Source: CAVTWD01 sp963738325
Lineage (GTDB): Bacteria > Actinomycetota > Acidimicrobiia > Acidimicrobiales > Ilumatobacteraceae
Direction of reading: 5' to 3'
Length of the DNA: 64,000 bases
NCBI GenBank assembly: GCA_963738325.1
Contig: CAVTWD010000012.1
Coordinates: 1-64,000 of the forward strand
The notes under the pieces are model-generated. The model made no database searches. It saw nothing but the letters and a program-made list of their open reading frames with translations, and was not told the origin of the DNA. The position numbers and the translations under genes were made by a program. Numbering within the stretch: the stretch's first letter is position 1; the number at the start of each line of letters is the position of its first letter. Of this stretch, positions 1 through 8,474 are shown in pieces.

Positions 1-655
1 AGTAGCTGTAGTAGGGGTTCTCGCCGGTGGCGTGGTCGGTGGCGTCGAGCACCTTCTCGATGGCCGGCACCCGCTCGCGGATGGTGGCCTGCACACCCTG
101 GAGCATGGTCATGCGGCTCATCGCGCAGCCGTGGCAGCCACCGCCCATGGTGAGGTATGCCTTGCCCTCACCGTCGTGGCCGAGCAGCGTGACGAAGCCG
201 CCGTGAGCATCGAGAGCCGGGTTCACCTCGTCGTCGATCACGGCGCGGATCTGCGAGCGCCAGCTCGTCGTCGATCACCAGCGCACCCAGCTGGAGCGGC
301 TTGGGCTTGTTCGGGTTCCGCAGCACCAGGCCGTCGTGCTCGTAGTCGAGCGTGGCGCCCTCGAGGTTCGTGGTGTCCCTCGGCCGGGATGATCACCCGC
401 AGACCGCCGTGGTTGCGCACGACATCGGTCAGGTCGGCCTTGGTGATGATCTGGAACGAGAGGTCGTAGGTGAAGTCCTGGCCCTCTCGTCGGAGAGATC
501 TCGATGCGGACGCCGAGGGCGTCGCCCTCGGGCTCATCGTCACGCAGCTCGAAGAGCTCGGTCGCGGGCCGACTCGGTGACCGTGATCACCATGTCGTCG
601 TCGGGCGCACCAGGCGCGACCGCGCCGAAGGGGGTGGCCTCGGCCGTCGGCTCAT
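1..655 (-). CDS. nfuA: NfuA-type Fe-S cluster carrier (HesB-like + NifU domain), frameshifted, 3' end at window edge
   Basis: Delivers Fe-S clusters to apoproteins. Reading the minus strand across frames gives an A-type/HesB-like N-terminal half (MVITVTESARDRAL at about 593-550, then VVRNHGGLRVIIPAEG) followed by a NifU domain containing IDDEVNPALDAHGG and the cluster-binding CHGC motif (rc of 121-180). The last visible residues are GENPYYSY at base 1, so the stop lies just outside the window. At least four single-base frameshifts break the frame (near 650, 560, 490, 370 and 260), as expected for a low-quality contig end. ATG at 655 is the likely start if one base is missing just after it. 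Family call is firm; exact frame is not. Confidence 0.8.
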
Positions 656-677
656 GAGGTCACGCTACCGTCGGGCC

Positions 678-1498
678 ATGGCGATCGACCACGTCGGGGC
701 GATCCGGGTCGGAAGCGGCGCGCCCGCGGCGCGGCCAGGGCCGCCGGTCACCGACGGCGGTCCCGACCTGCCCCGGCTGGGCTGTGGGCAGGCTGGTCGG
801 CCACCTCGGGCGGGTGCATCGCTGGGCGCCGCAGCGCCGTCACGGGCGGGGAGCCCTCGACCGGGCCTCCCGAAGCCGCCGAGGCGCCGGCCGAGTGCTG
901 GACTGGTTCGAGGAGGGCGCAGATGGCCTGGTCGCCACCCTGGCCGCCATCGATCCCGGGGCGCCGGCGTGGAACTTCGCCGGCGCGCCCGGCGTCGCCG
1001 AGTTCTGGCGCGGCGCCAGGCCCTCGAGACCCCCGTGCACCGCTGGGACGCGGAGCAGGCCGCGGCCGCCCGCGCCGGTCGACGACCGAGGTGGCGGCCG
1101 ACGGCATCGACGAGTTCCTCACCGTGGTCTGGCGCCCACGCTTCGCGCTCCATGACGGCATCGACATCGGCGGGTCACTGCACCTGCACTGCACCGACGT
1201 CGAAGGCGAGTGGACAATCCACACCGACGACGGCGATCTACCGGGTCGAGCGAGGGCACGCCAAGGGCGACGCCGCGGTGCGGGGCCCGGCGTCGAAGCT
1301 GCTGCTCGTGGCCGTCCAACGGTTTGGTCCAGGCCGACGGTGTCGAGGTCTTCGGCACCCGAGGTCCTCGACCGATGGTTCGCCTCGGCACGTGCTGTCG
1401 GGGACCGGGACGTCCCCGAGCGGAGCCGCTGGCGCAAGGCGCTGACGGAACTCCAGCGACGAGGCGCAGTCGAGGCAGCCACAGAAAGATCGCAGTGA
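678..1498 (+). CDS. Maleylpyruvate isomerase-like (MDMPI/DinB-fold) protein, frameshifted
   Basis: Pieces in all three frames assemble to one protein: MAIDHVGAIRVGSG at 678, then WAVGRLVGHLGRVHRWA, RVLDWFEEGADGLVATL, ETPVHRWDAEQA (a typical metal-site segment of this family), and a C-terminal domain with LHLHCTDVEGEWTIH, VRGPASKLLLVA and DGVEVFGT..VLDRWFASARA. This matches the mycothiol-dependent maleylpyruvate isomerase family (N-terminal DinB-like metal-binding domain plus C-terminal MDMPI domain), many members of which have unknown substrates. At least four frameshifts occur, probably sequence errors. The end at 1498 is the first stop after the C-terminal domain and falls inside a hairpin. 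A second relative lies at 10316-10963. Confidence 0.65.
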
Positions 1499-1517
1499 CG
1501 GCGATCTTCTGCGGCTG
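1476..1517. terminator. Candidate bidirectional terminator hairpin
   Basis: The arms CAGCCACAGAAAGATCGC (1476-1493) and GCGATCTTCTGCGGCTG (1501-1517) are reverse complements apart from one mismatch and one bulged base, around a 7-base loop. It lies between the convergent isomerase-like gene (+) and SDR gene (-), where a shared terminator is expected. No strong T-run follows on either strand, so the function is inferred from structure and position. Confidence 0.5.
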
Positions 1518-1584
1518 GCCCAGCACCGACGGCATGACGGGCCAGACCAACCGCGAACCAGGTCGACGAGCGAGACGTGGCGTG

Positions 1585-2390
1585 TCAGTAGCTCATGAGC
1601 TGGCCACCGCCGTCGCACTCGATGCGCTGGCCGGTGACGTAGCCGGCCCCGTCGGAGCACAGCCACAGCACGACCCGGGCGACGTCGACCGGCTGGCACA
1701 CGTGGCCGAAGGGCGAGCACCCGATCGAGGGCTGCGGATGTCGGGCGATGCCCATGGCCCGGGCCAGCCGCACGCCCATGTCGGTCTCGACCAGGCCCGG
1801 GCGCCACGACGTTGACGTGGATGCCGTGCGCCGCTCCTCCTTGGCCAGCGTGAAGGCCAGCGCCTCCAGGGCCGCCTTGCCCATGTTGTAGGGCGCGCCG
1901 TTGCCCGCGTAGTGGCGGGTGGCGACCGAGGAGACCATCACGATGTCGCCCCGCGGCCGCGTCGCGCATGCGACGGCAGCACCAGGCGGCAGAGGTGGTG
2001 CGGGCCGATGGCGTGGGTGGCGACGACGCGGGCCAGCTCGGCCGGGTCGGTGTCGGCGACGGCGTTACCGCGCGAAGCGATGCCGCCGTTGTTGACGAGG
2101 ATGTCGACGGAGCCGAAGTCGGCGACGACCGCGTCGACCATCGCCTCGTCGCCTCGGCGGCGTCGTCGACCGATGCCTGGTAGGCCTGGCCCACCCGCCC
2201 GCGTCGTCGATCGCGGCCACGGTGTCGGCCGCCGCGCTCGGCGTCGCGCCGGTAGTTCACCGCCACCGCGGCGCCCTCGGCGGCGAGCAGCTCGCGAGAT
2301 GCCGCGGCCGATGCCGCGACCGCCACCGGTGACCAGCGCCACCCGCCCGTCGAGCTCCCCACGCGGTCCCCCTTCGCCCGCCCGTGCCAT
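1585..2390 (-). CDS. SDR family oxidoreductase, frameshifted
   Basis: Short-chain dehydrogenase/reductase, a soluble NAD(P)-dependent enzyme of unknown substrate. From the ATG at 2390 the sequence shows the Rossmann motif GRVALVTGGGRGIG, then VDILVNNGGIAS (NNAG-type motif) and the catalytic segment VMVSSVATRHYAGNGAPYNM..K with Ser, Tyr and Lys in place, followed by ETDMGVRL and a C-terminal DVARVVLWLCSDGAGYVTG, ending GGGQLMSY. Length fits the family (about 250-270 residues). Several frameshifts between 1800 and 2330 split it. The minus-strand start lies about 25 bases from the plus-strand start of the CDF gene, so the two probably share a divergent promoter region. Confidence 0.75.
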
Positions 2391-2415
2391 CCAGGGCGTG
2401 TGCCAACCTACGCCC

Positions 2416-3352
2416 GTGCACGAGGGCAGTCGCAAGGCGATCATCGCCGCGTTCCTCGCCAACCTCGGCATCGCCGTCGCCAAGTTCGCCGGCTTCCTGA
2501 TCACCCAGTCGGCGAGGCTGCTGGCCGAGGCGATCCACTCGCTGGCCGACACCGGCAACCAGCTCCTGCTGATGCTCGGCGGCAACCGCGCCCGCAAGGA
2601 CGCCGACGCCCGAGCATCCCTTCGGCTACGGCCGGGAGCGCTACTTCTGGGCCTTCGTCGTCTCCCTCGTGCTGTTCAGCATGGGCGGCCTCTTCGCGCT
2701 CTACGAGGGCATCGACAAGCTGCGCCATCCCCACGAGGTCGAGAACCTCGCCGTCGCGATCGTCATCCTCCTGCATCGCGATCGTGCTCGAGATCCTTCT
2801 CGCTGCGCACCGCCGTCACGCGAGGCCCGCGCACGTCAAGCCGGCCGCGGCTCGAGCTGGGGCACGTTCATCCACCGCGACCAAGCAGCCCGAGCTCCCG
2901 GTCGTGCTGCTCGAGGACGTCGGCGCGCTCATCGGCCTGGCCTTCGCCCTGGTCGGCGTGATGCTCGGCGGCGGTCACCGGCAACCCCCGCTTCGACGCG
3001 ATCGGCTCGGTGGCCATCGGCCTCCTGCTCGTCGCCATCGCCGTGGTGCTCGCCTGGGAGATGAAGGGTCTGCTGATCGGCGAGGCGGCCTCGCCCGAGG
3101 TGCAGCGCCGTATCGCTCGGGCCATGCGATCGCTCACCCTCGGCGTCGCCGCGCTCATCCACATGCGCACCGAGCACCTCGGCCCGACGAGCTGCTCGTG
3201 GGGGCCAAGGTCGAGTTCGACCCGGGCCTCAGCGCTCCCGAGCTCGCCCGAGCCATCGACGAGACCGAAGCCAGCGTCGCGCCCGTGGTGCCCGAAGCCC
3301 GAATGATGTACCTCGAGCCCGACGTGCACGACCCCGGCACGCTCGGAAGTAA
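2416..3352 (+). CDS. Cation diffusion facilitator (CDF) metal transporter, frameshifted
   Basis: Inner-membrane antiporter that exports divalent metals such as Zn2+. From GTG at 2416 the protein begins with SRKAIIAAFLANLGIAVAKF, then the first metal-site helix LLAEAIHSLADTGNQLLLMLG, FGYGRERYFWAF (a family hallmark), LFALYEGIDKLRHP, PVVLLEDVGALIGLAFAL (the second His/Asp-type helix appears as LEDVGAL), ITGNPRFDAIGS-like text, and the cytosolic domain ending PEARMMYLEPDVHDPG. At least five frameshifts occur (about 2610, 2775, 2830, 2970 and 3180). The TAA at 3350-3352 is a plausible true stop just before the riboswitch. Substrate cannot be told. Confidence 0.75.
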
Positions 3353-3368
3353 CCTCGGGCGAGCAACC

Positions 3369-3455
3369 AGGGGAGCTCGGAGGACCGCCGGGCTGAGAGG
3401 GTGGCCGCCGCCACCGACCCTCGAACCTGACCTGGGTAATGCCAGCGGAGGAAGC
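3369..3455 (+). promoter_or_regulatory. TPP (thiamine pyrophosphate) riboswitch
   Basis: The conserved THI-box core is present: GGGGAGCTC at 3370, GGCTGAGAGGG at 3391, GACCC then GAACCTGA at 3423, CTGGGTAATGCCAGCGGAGG at 3432-3451. The order and spacing match the three-way junction of the TPP aptamer. The purine-rich GGAGGAAG at its 3' end is also the ribosome binding site of the gene starting at 3459, so ligand binding most simply blocks translation by sequestering it. No terminator hairpin lies between aptamer and start codon. All downstream genes (thiN, thiB, thiP, thiQ) concern thiamine, which agrees. Confidence 0.95.
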
Positions 3456-3458
3456 GAC

Positions 3459-4122
3459 ATGAGCGCCTGCGTCATCGTCATCGGGGGTGAGCCTCCCCAT
3501 CCGGCGGTGCGGCGCAGCTGCCCGCCGAAGCCCGGGTGATCGCGGCGGACAGCCGGGTTGGATCATGCCGAGGCCCTCGGTCTCGGCCCGGCCTCGTGAT
3601 CGGCGACCTGGACTCGGTGAGTGACGATGCGTTGGCTCGCGCCCGGAAGGCGGGAACGCCGGTCGAGGAGCACGCCGACCGCGAAGGACGAGACCGACCT
3701 CGAGCTCGCCGCTGGGCGCCGCGCTCGCGGGCGGCGCCACCGAGCTCGTCGTCGTGAGCGGGGGCGGGGGCCGGCTCGACCATCTGCTCGCCGCGGTGGC
3801 CGCGCTGGTGGAACCTGGGGCCGACGACCCGGCCGTTTCGGTCACGGCCTGGCTCGGCGCCGCTTACCTGGCCGTGCTGCACGGGCCGGGCACGCTCGCC
3901 GTGCAAGGGCGTCCGGGTGAGCTGCTCACCCTCCTCGCCATCGGCGGGCCGGCGCACGGCGTGCGCACGACGGGGCTGCGCTACCCCCTCCGCGACGAGA
4001 CCCTGCTGCCCTTCTCGAGTCGAGGGGTCAGCAACGAGTTCGAGTCCGACACGGCGAGCGTCTCCTTGACCGATGGTCACCTCGTCGTCATCCGTCCCGA
4101 GGCACTGGAGGTACCGGCATGA
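3459..4122 (+). CDS. thiN: Thiamine diphosphokinase (ThiN), frameshifted in 5' half
   Basis: Transfers pyrophosphate from ATP to thiamine to give thiamine diphosphate (EC 2.7.6.2). After MSACVIVIGG the hallmark LVIGDLDSVSDDALARAR appears near 3597, followed in another frame by KDETDLELA and, from 3754, SGGGGRLDHLLAAVAAL, then a C-terminal beta domain with GELLTLLAIGGPAHGVRT, GLRYPL, SSRGVSNEF and a closing VVIRP. GDxDS, KDxTDxE and GGxGGRxDH are the known active-site motifs. About three frameshifts (3525, 3680, 3750) interrupt the first half. It is the first gene after the TPP riboswitch, and its stop overlaps the start of thiB by four bases, so import and activation of thiamine are co-regulated. 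Confidence 0.88.
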
Positions 4123-5195
4123 AGCGGGCGATGGTGATCGTGGCCGTCGCGGCGATCCTGGCCGCGTGCGGCAGCAGTTCGAACTCGGGAGCCGCCGGCT
4201 CGGAGGCCAACAGCTCGGCGGCCGGGGGCACACTCCGCCTGCTCACCTACGACGGGTTCGTCATCAGCAAGGCCACGTTGCAGGCGTTCAAGGACGCCAC
4301 GGGGTACACGGTCGAGCAGGTCACCGGCGGCGGGGATGCCGGGGAGGTGGTCAACCGTGCCATCCTCACCAAGGGGAAGCCGGAAGGCGACGTGCTCTTC
4401 GGCGTCGACAACACCTTCTTGTCGCGCGCGCTCGACCAACACCTCTTCGTCCCGTACGCGACGCCTGCCCTCGCCTCGGTCGCCAGCGCGTTCCAGGAGC
4501 TCGTACCCGGCCATGAGGCGACACCCATCGACTACGGCGACGTGTGCATCAACTACGACAAGCGATGGTTCGCGGCCAAGCACATCACCCCACCCTCGAC
4601 GCTCGACGACCTCACCAAGCCCGCGTACAAGGGCCGGCTGGTGGTCGAGAATCCGGCCACCTCATCACCCGGGCTGGCCTTCCTCCTGGCCACGATCGCG
4701 AAGTTCGGCGAGGCGGGCTGGAGCGGCTACTGGTCCGAGCTCAAGGCCAACAGCGTCAAGGTCGTCGACGGATGGACCCAGGCCTACTCCACGGAGTTCT
4801 CCGGCTCGGCCGGCAAGGGGCCGTACCCGATCGTGGTGAGCTACGCGTCGAGCCCCCCGGCTGAGGTCGTCGGAGTCGAACCGAAGCCGACCGAAGCCCC
4901 CACGGCATCGTTCACCGACGGTTGCTTCCGCCAGGTCGAGTTCGCCGGGATCCTCGTGGGCACGAAGCACGAGAAGCAGGCTCAGCAACTCATCGACTTC
5001 ATGCTCGGGCCGACGTGGCAGGCCGATCTGCCGCTCAACGACTACGTCTTCCCAGTGCGCAGTGGCGTGCCCCTGCCGGCGGAGTTCACCGAGTTCGCGG
5101 CCAAGCCGCCCCACCCGCTCAGCCTTCCTCCGCAGGAGATCGAGAAGCAGCGGGACACGTGGATCAAGCAGTGGACCAACCTCGTGCTGCGGTGA
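4119..5195 (+). CDS. thiB: Thiamine ABC transporter substrate-binding lipoprotein (ThiB)
   Basis: Extracytoplasmic thiamine-binding protein, 358 residues. A lipoprotein signal peptide is clear: positively charged MKRAM, hydrophobic stretch, lipobox LAAC with Cys17, then a Ser-rich linker. The mature part reads LRLLTYDGFVISKATLQAF, with the type-2 periplasmic-binding fold typical of TbpA/ThiB (KPEGDVLFGVDNTFLSRAL, TPIDYGDVCINYDK, PYPIVVSYASSPPAEV, TDGCFRQVEFAGIL). The ATG overlaps the thiN stop as ATGA, and thiP follows with a GTGA overlap, showing a tight operon under the upstream TPP riboswitch. The family also includes spermidine and iron binders, but operon context fixes thiamine. Confidence 0.92.
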   Translation: MKRAMVIVAVAAILAACGSSSNSGAAGSEANSSAAGGTLRLLTYDGFVISKATLQAFKDATGYTVEQVTGGGDAGEVVNRAILTKGKPEGDVLFGVDNTFLSRALDQHLFVPYATPALASVASAFQELVPGHEATPIDYGDVCINYDKRWFAAKHITPPSTLDDLTKPAYKGRLVVENPATSSPGLAFLLATIAKFGEAGWSGYWSELKANSVKVVDGWTQAYSTEFSGSAGKGPYPIVVSYASSPPAEVVGVEPKPTEAPTASFTDGCFRQVEFAGILVGTKHEKQAQQLIDFMLGPTWQADLPLNDYVFPVRSGVPLPAEFTEFAAKPPHPLSLPPQEIEKQRDTWIKQWTNLVLR

Positions 5196-6835
5196 CCTCG
5201 CTCCACGTCCGGCCGGCCCCGACCGCCGCCCCGCCTCGTGGGGCGGCGACGTCTCGGGGGGCGCGCCTCGGTCTGGCCGCCGTCCCGGTGGCCTTCCTCG
5301 CCATCTTCTTCGTCTGGCCGCTCATGACCATCTTGGGGCGGGGCTTCTCCTTCGGCGCCCTCGGTGACGTCCTCACCGATCCCGGCCTCCGAGAGGTGGC
5401 GTGGTTCACGGTGTGGCAGGCCGCGTTGAGCACCGCCCTCACGGTCGCGCTCGGCCTGCCCATGGCCTACGTGCTCGGCCGGTACCGCTTCCCGGGCCGC
5501 TCGGCCGTGCTCGCGGTGGTCACCGCCGCCTTCGTGCTCCCGACGGTCGTGGTCGGTGCGGCCTTCCTGGCCCTGCTCCCGGAGAGCTGGCACGGCAGCG
5601 TCGCCGCCATCCTCCTCGCCCACGTCTTCTTCAACTACGCGGTCGTGGTCCGCACGGTGTCGAGCATGTGGAGCCACCTCGACCCGCGCCTCGAGGAAGC
5701 GGCTCGCGTGCTCGGCGCCTCGCGCTGGCGAACGTTCTGGGAGATCACGCTGCCGCTCCTCCGGCCCGCGATCGTGGCCGCGGCATCGATCGTGTTCCTC
5801 TTCTCGTTCACGTCCTTCGGGGTCGTGCTGCTCCTCGGAGGGCCCAGCCATCCGACGCTCGAAGTGGAGATCTACCGGCTCACCGCGCAGTTGCTCGACC
5901 TGCGCCACGCCGCCGCGCTCGCCATCATCCAACTCGCCTTCCTCGCCCTCCTGCTGGCGTGGTGGTCGCGGAGCCAGGAACGGCGCGCGGGTGCGCTCGG
6001 GCTGCGGCCGGCGGCCGAGACGCGTGTCGCGCCCCGCCGGCCGGGCCAGTGGGCGCTGCTGGCCGCCAACCTGTTGGTGCTCGCCGCGCTGATCGGCCTG
6101 CCGGTCGGGCGGCTGGTGGAACGCTCCTTCCACACGACGGCGGGCTACGGACTCGACTGGTACCGCGCCCTCGCTGAACCGGGCCCCGGCGGCGCGCAGA
6201 TCGTCGACCCCCTCGCTGCCATCCGCCTCTCCCTCGGCTACGCGCTGGCCGCCACGGTCGTCGCCCTCGTGATCGGTCTCACCGCGGCGATCGCCATCGC
6301 CGGGGGCCGCCGCGCCGGGCGAGCCCTCGACACCGGCTTGATGCTGCCGCTCGGAACCTCGGCCGTGACGATCGGGTTCGGCTTCCTCATCACCTTCGAC
6401 CGCGCGCCGGTCGACTTCCGCGACTCGTGGATGCTCATACCCCTCGCCCACGCGCTGATCGCCATCCCCTTCGTCGTGCGCGTCGTCCTGCCCGTGCTGC
6501 GCTCGATCGACCCCCGGCTGCGCGAATCGGCCGCGGTCCTCGGCGCGGCCCCCGCCCGCGTGTGGTGGGAGGTCGACCGGCCGCTGCTGGCGCGAGCCGC
6601 CATCGTCGGCGCCGCGTTCGCGTTCGCCGTCTCGGTGGGGGAGTTCGGCGCGACGGCCTTCCTGGCGCGCACGGGCTCCCCCACGCTGCCGGTGGCCATC
6701 GCCCGTCTCCTGGGGCGCCCGGGCGCCGTGAACGTCGGCCAGGCCTACGCGCTGTCGACCATCCTGTTGGTGATCACCGCGCTCGTCGTCGGGGCCGTCG
6801 AGCACCTGCAAGGCGAGCGCGCCGGCGCCTTCTGA
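5192..6835 (+). CDS. thiP: Thiamine ABC transporter permease (ThiP)
   Basis: Membrane component of the thiamine importer; 547 residues, close to the roughly 530 of E. coli ThiP. It is a fused double permease: two sets of about six membrane segments, each with a BPD transport EAA loop (first LEEAARVLGASRWRTFWEI, second RESAAVLGAAPARVWWEV) that contacts the ATPase. I chose GTG 5192, which overlaps the thiB stop (GTGA), over the long upstream open frame, because the hydrophobic domain begins about 25 residues later. The stop overlaps the thiQ start by one base. Confidence 0.92.
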   Translation: MTSLHVRPAPTAAPPRGAATSRGARLGLAAVPVAFLAIFFVWPLMTILGRGFSFGALGDVLTDPGLREVAWFTVWQAALSTALTVALGLPMAYVLGRYRFPGRSAVLAVVTAAFVLPTVVVGAAFLALLPESWHGSVAAILLAHVFFNYAVVVRTVSSMWSHLDPRLEEAARVLGASRWRTFWEITLPLLRPAIVAAASIVFLFSFTSFGVVLLLGGPSHPTLEVEIYRLTAQLLDLRHAAALAIIQLAFLALLLAWWSRSQERRAGALGLRPAAETRVAPRRPGQWALLAANLLVLAALIGLPVGRLVERSFHTTAGYGLDWYRALAEPGPGGAQIVDPLAAIRLSLGYALAATVVALVIGLTAAIAIAGGRRAGRALDTGLMLPLGTSAVTIGFGFLITFDRAPVDFRDSWMLIPLAHALIAIPFVVRVVLPVLRSIDPRLRESAAVLGAAPARVWWEVDRPLLARAAIVGAAFAFAVSVGEFGATAFLARTGSPTLPVAIARLLGRPGAVNVGQAYALSTILLVITALVVGAVEHLQGERAGAF

Positions 6836-7458
6836 TGCTGAGCGTCGAGGGGGTGGTGGTGCGCTTGGACGACCGCGTCGTCCTGGACGGCGTGGAACTC
6901 CGGGTGGACGACGGCGAGATCGTCGCCGTGCAGGGCCCGAGCGGGGGCGGCAAGAGCACGTTGTTGCGGGTCGTCGCCGGGTTGCTGGTTCCCGAGGCCG
7001 GGCGGGTCACCTGGGACGACCGTGACCTCGCACCGGTGCCCACCCACGAACGGCGCTTCGGCCTCATGTTCCAGGACAACCAGCTGTTCCCCCATCGTGA
7101 CGTCGGCCAGAACGTCGCGTTCGGGCTGCGCATGCAGCACCGGCGGCGAGAGGAGATCACGGCGCGGGTGGGCGAGCTCCTTGCGCTGGTCGGCCTGCCC
7201 GGCTACGAGCGGCGCAAGGTGACGACGCTGTCCGGGGGCGAGGCCCAGCGGGTGGCGCTCGCCCGGTCCCTCGCCCCCGAGCCGGTCCTCCTCATGCTCG
7301 ACGAACCACTGGGCGCGCTCGACCGGGAGCTGCACGATCGCCTCGCCGTCGACCTCCGCGCCTTGCTCCGCCAACTCGGCACCACCGCGCTCCACGTCAC
7401 CCACGATCCGGAGGAAGCGCGCACCGTGGCCGACCGCGTGGTCACCCTCGGTCGCTGA
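6835..7458 (+). CDS. thiQ: Thiamine ABC transporter ATP-binding protein (ThiQ)
   Basis: Cytoplasmic ATPase of the ThiBPQ importer, 207 residues. Walker A is GPSGGGKST near residue 37, the Q-loop is LMFQDNQLFPHRDV, the ABC signature LSGGEAQRVALARSLA, Walker B LLMLDEPLGALD, and the H-loop LHVTHDPEEA. It is shorter than polyamine-type ATPases, as expected for ThiQ, which lacks a C-terminal regulatory domain. ATG overlaps the thiP stop (TGATG). It is the last gene of the riboswitch-controlled unit; the next gene starts about 60 bases on and is unrelated. Confidence 0.92.
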   Translation: MLSVEGVVVRLDDRVVLDGVELRVDDGEIVAVQGPSGGGKSTLLRVVAGLLVPEAGRVTWDDRDLAPVPTHERRFGLMFQDNQLFPHRDVGQNVAFGLRMQHRRREEITARVGELLALVGLPGYERRKVTTLSGGEAQRVALARSLAPEPVLLMLDEPLGALDRELHDRLAVDLRALLRQLGTTALHVTHDPEEARTVADRVVTLGR

Positions 7459-7519
7459 ACGGCGCCGTCGCGTGAGGCGGCCCCGATCGTGCGGCAGGAG
7501 ACGCCGGTACCGTGGGGTC

Positions 7520-8032
7520 GTGGGCGCTCCGGACGAGGTCCAGCCAGTCGTGGTGCTCGAGCTCGACGAGGTGCTGCCCCTGCGCCGGCGCATCCTGCGC
7601 GAGGGCACCCTTTCCGACGACGCCAGCTTCCCGGAGGACGCCGCCCCCGGCACCTACCACCTGGGCATCCGTGACGGCCGGGGCCAGGTCGTGGCCGTGG
7701 CCACGCTCTGCCCCAAGCCAAGCCCGCTCGAGCCCGCTCGGGCGGGGGTACAGCTGCGCGGGATGGCCGTTACAGCCGAGCACCAGCGCCAGGGGCTCGG
7801 CCGGGTGCTCCTCGACGCCGCCCTCCGGCGGATCCAAGAGGCTGGGGGCACCGTGGTGTGGGCGAGCGCGGCGGACAGCGCGCTCGGCTTCTATGAACGC
7901 CAGGGGATGCGAGTGGCCGGCGAGGGGTACGTCACCGCCGACACAGGGTTGCCCCACCATCTCGTGATCACCGACATCCCCACCCCCGCCATGGGGCGCC
8001 GATTCGGTACCGAATCGGCGCCCCCTCGCTGA
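7520..8032 (+). CDS. GNAT family N-acetyltransferase
   Basis: Acetyl-CoA-dependent acyltransferase of unknown substrate, about 170 residues from GTG 7520. The acetyl-CoA loop reads LRGMAVTAEHQRQGLGRVLL (motif A, Q/RxxGxG/A as RQGLGR), followed by GGTVVWASAADSALGFYERQGM, the usual strand and YE-x-x-GF-like element. The last 13 or so codons run through a perfect palindrome (see 7991-8106), so the C-terminal residues are dictated by, or were added by, that element. It resembles small stand-alone GNATs such as the YitI/ElaA type in layout, but no substrate can be assigned. Confidence 0.78.
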   Translation: MGAPDEVQPVVVLELDEVLPLRRRILREGTLSDDASFPEDAAPGTYHLGIRDGRGQVVAVATLCPKPSPLEPARAGVQLRGMAVTAEHQRQGLGRVLLDAALRRIQEAGGTVVWASAADSALGFYERQGMRVAGEGYVTADTGLPHHLVITDIPTPAMGRRFGTESAPPR

Positions 8033-8106
8033 CCAGCCAAGTCGCCTGCCACCGAATTCCCACCGAATTGTTGCCGGCACCGATTCGGTACCGATTCGTT
8101 GCCCCA
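7991..8106. repeat. Inverted pair of palindromic elements
   Basis: Bases 7993-8024 form a perfect 32-base palindrome centred on CGATTCGGTACCGAATCG with arms GGGGCGC..GCGCCCC and no loop. A second copy in opposite orientation lies at 8073-8106; its reverse complement also starts ATGGGGC and contains CGAATCGGTACCGAATCGG. About 50 bases with two more ACCGAATT words separate them. The first copy encodes the end of the GNAT protein; the second abuts the ATG at 8106. Possible roles are a terminator, a dimeric regulator site for the WXG-like pair, or a recombination site; the sequence does not decide. Confidence 0.7.
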
Positions 8107-8474
8107 TGCCCTTCCGATCCGGCCTGCGCCGCGCACACATCTCGGTCATGGATGCCGATCCCGGGGCGATCGAGCTCGCTCGCCGCGCCGCATCGTTGCG
8201 GGCTCTCGCCGAGCGGTTGCGCGCCGCCGATCTCACCCGCCTGGCCCGCCTCGCGGGCGACGCCACCTGGTATGGCCCCACCGCGGGCGCGTTCCTCCTC
8301 GACTGCACGACGGTGGTCCGGTTGACGGCGGGCGCGGCAGGCGAGTTGGCGCGAGCGGCCGCCCACCTCGAAGCGACCGCGGCGGCGGTGAGCGCAGCCG
8401 CGGCGGCGTCACGACTCGCAGTGGGCGCGTCGACCGCGGCGCCGAGGCCCGCGGGGGCGATCCTGCGCTCGTGA
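8106..8474 (+). CDS. WXG100-like small alpha-helical protein
   Basis: Ala-rich helical protein of 122 residues, or 107 if translation starts at the second ATG (8151, MDADPGAIELARRAASLR). It contains a W-x-G turn (DATWYGPTAGAF) between two predicted amphipathic helices, with LARAAAHLEATAAAVSAAAA in the second. This is the layout of WXG100/ESX proteins secreted by type VII systems or fused to polymorphic toxins. The stop overlaps the GTG start of the following 607-residue gene by four bases, so the two are translationally coupled. No secretion ATPase is in the window. Assignment is by fold pattern only. Confidence 0.55.
   Translation: MPFRSGLRRAHISVMDADPGAIELARRAASLRALAERLRAADLTRLARLAGDATWYGPTAGAFLLDCTTVVRLTAGAAGELARAAAHLEATAAAVSAAAAASRLAVGASTAAPRPAGAILRS

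Noticed and set aside
5042..6811. 589-codon minus-strand frame opposite thiP
   Set aside because: Shadow of the thiP gene; Glu/Gly/Arg-rich with no recognisable fold.
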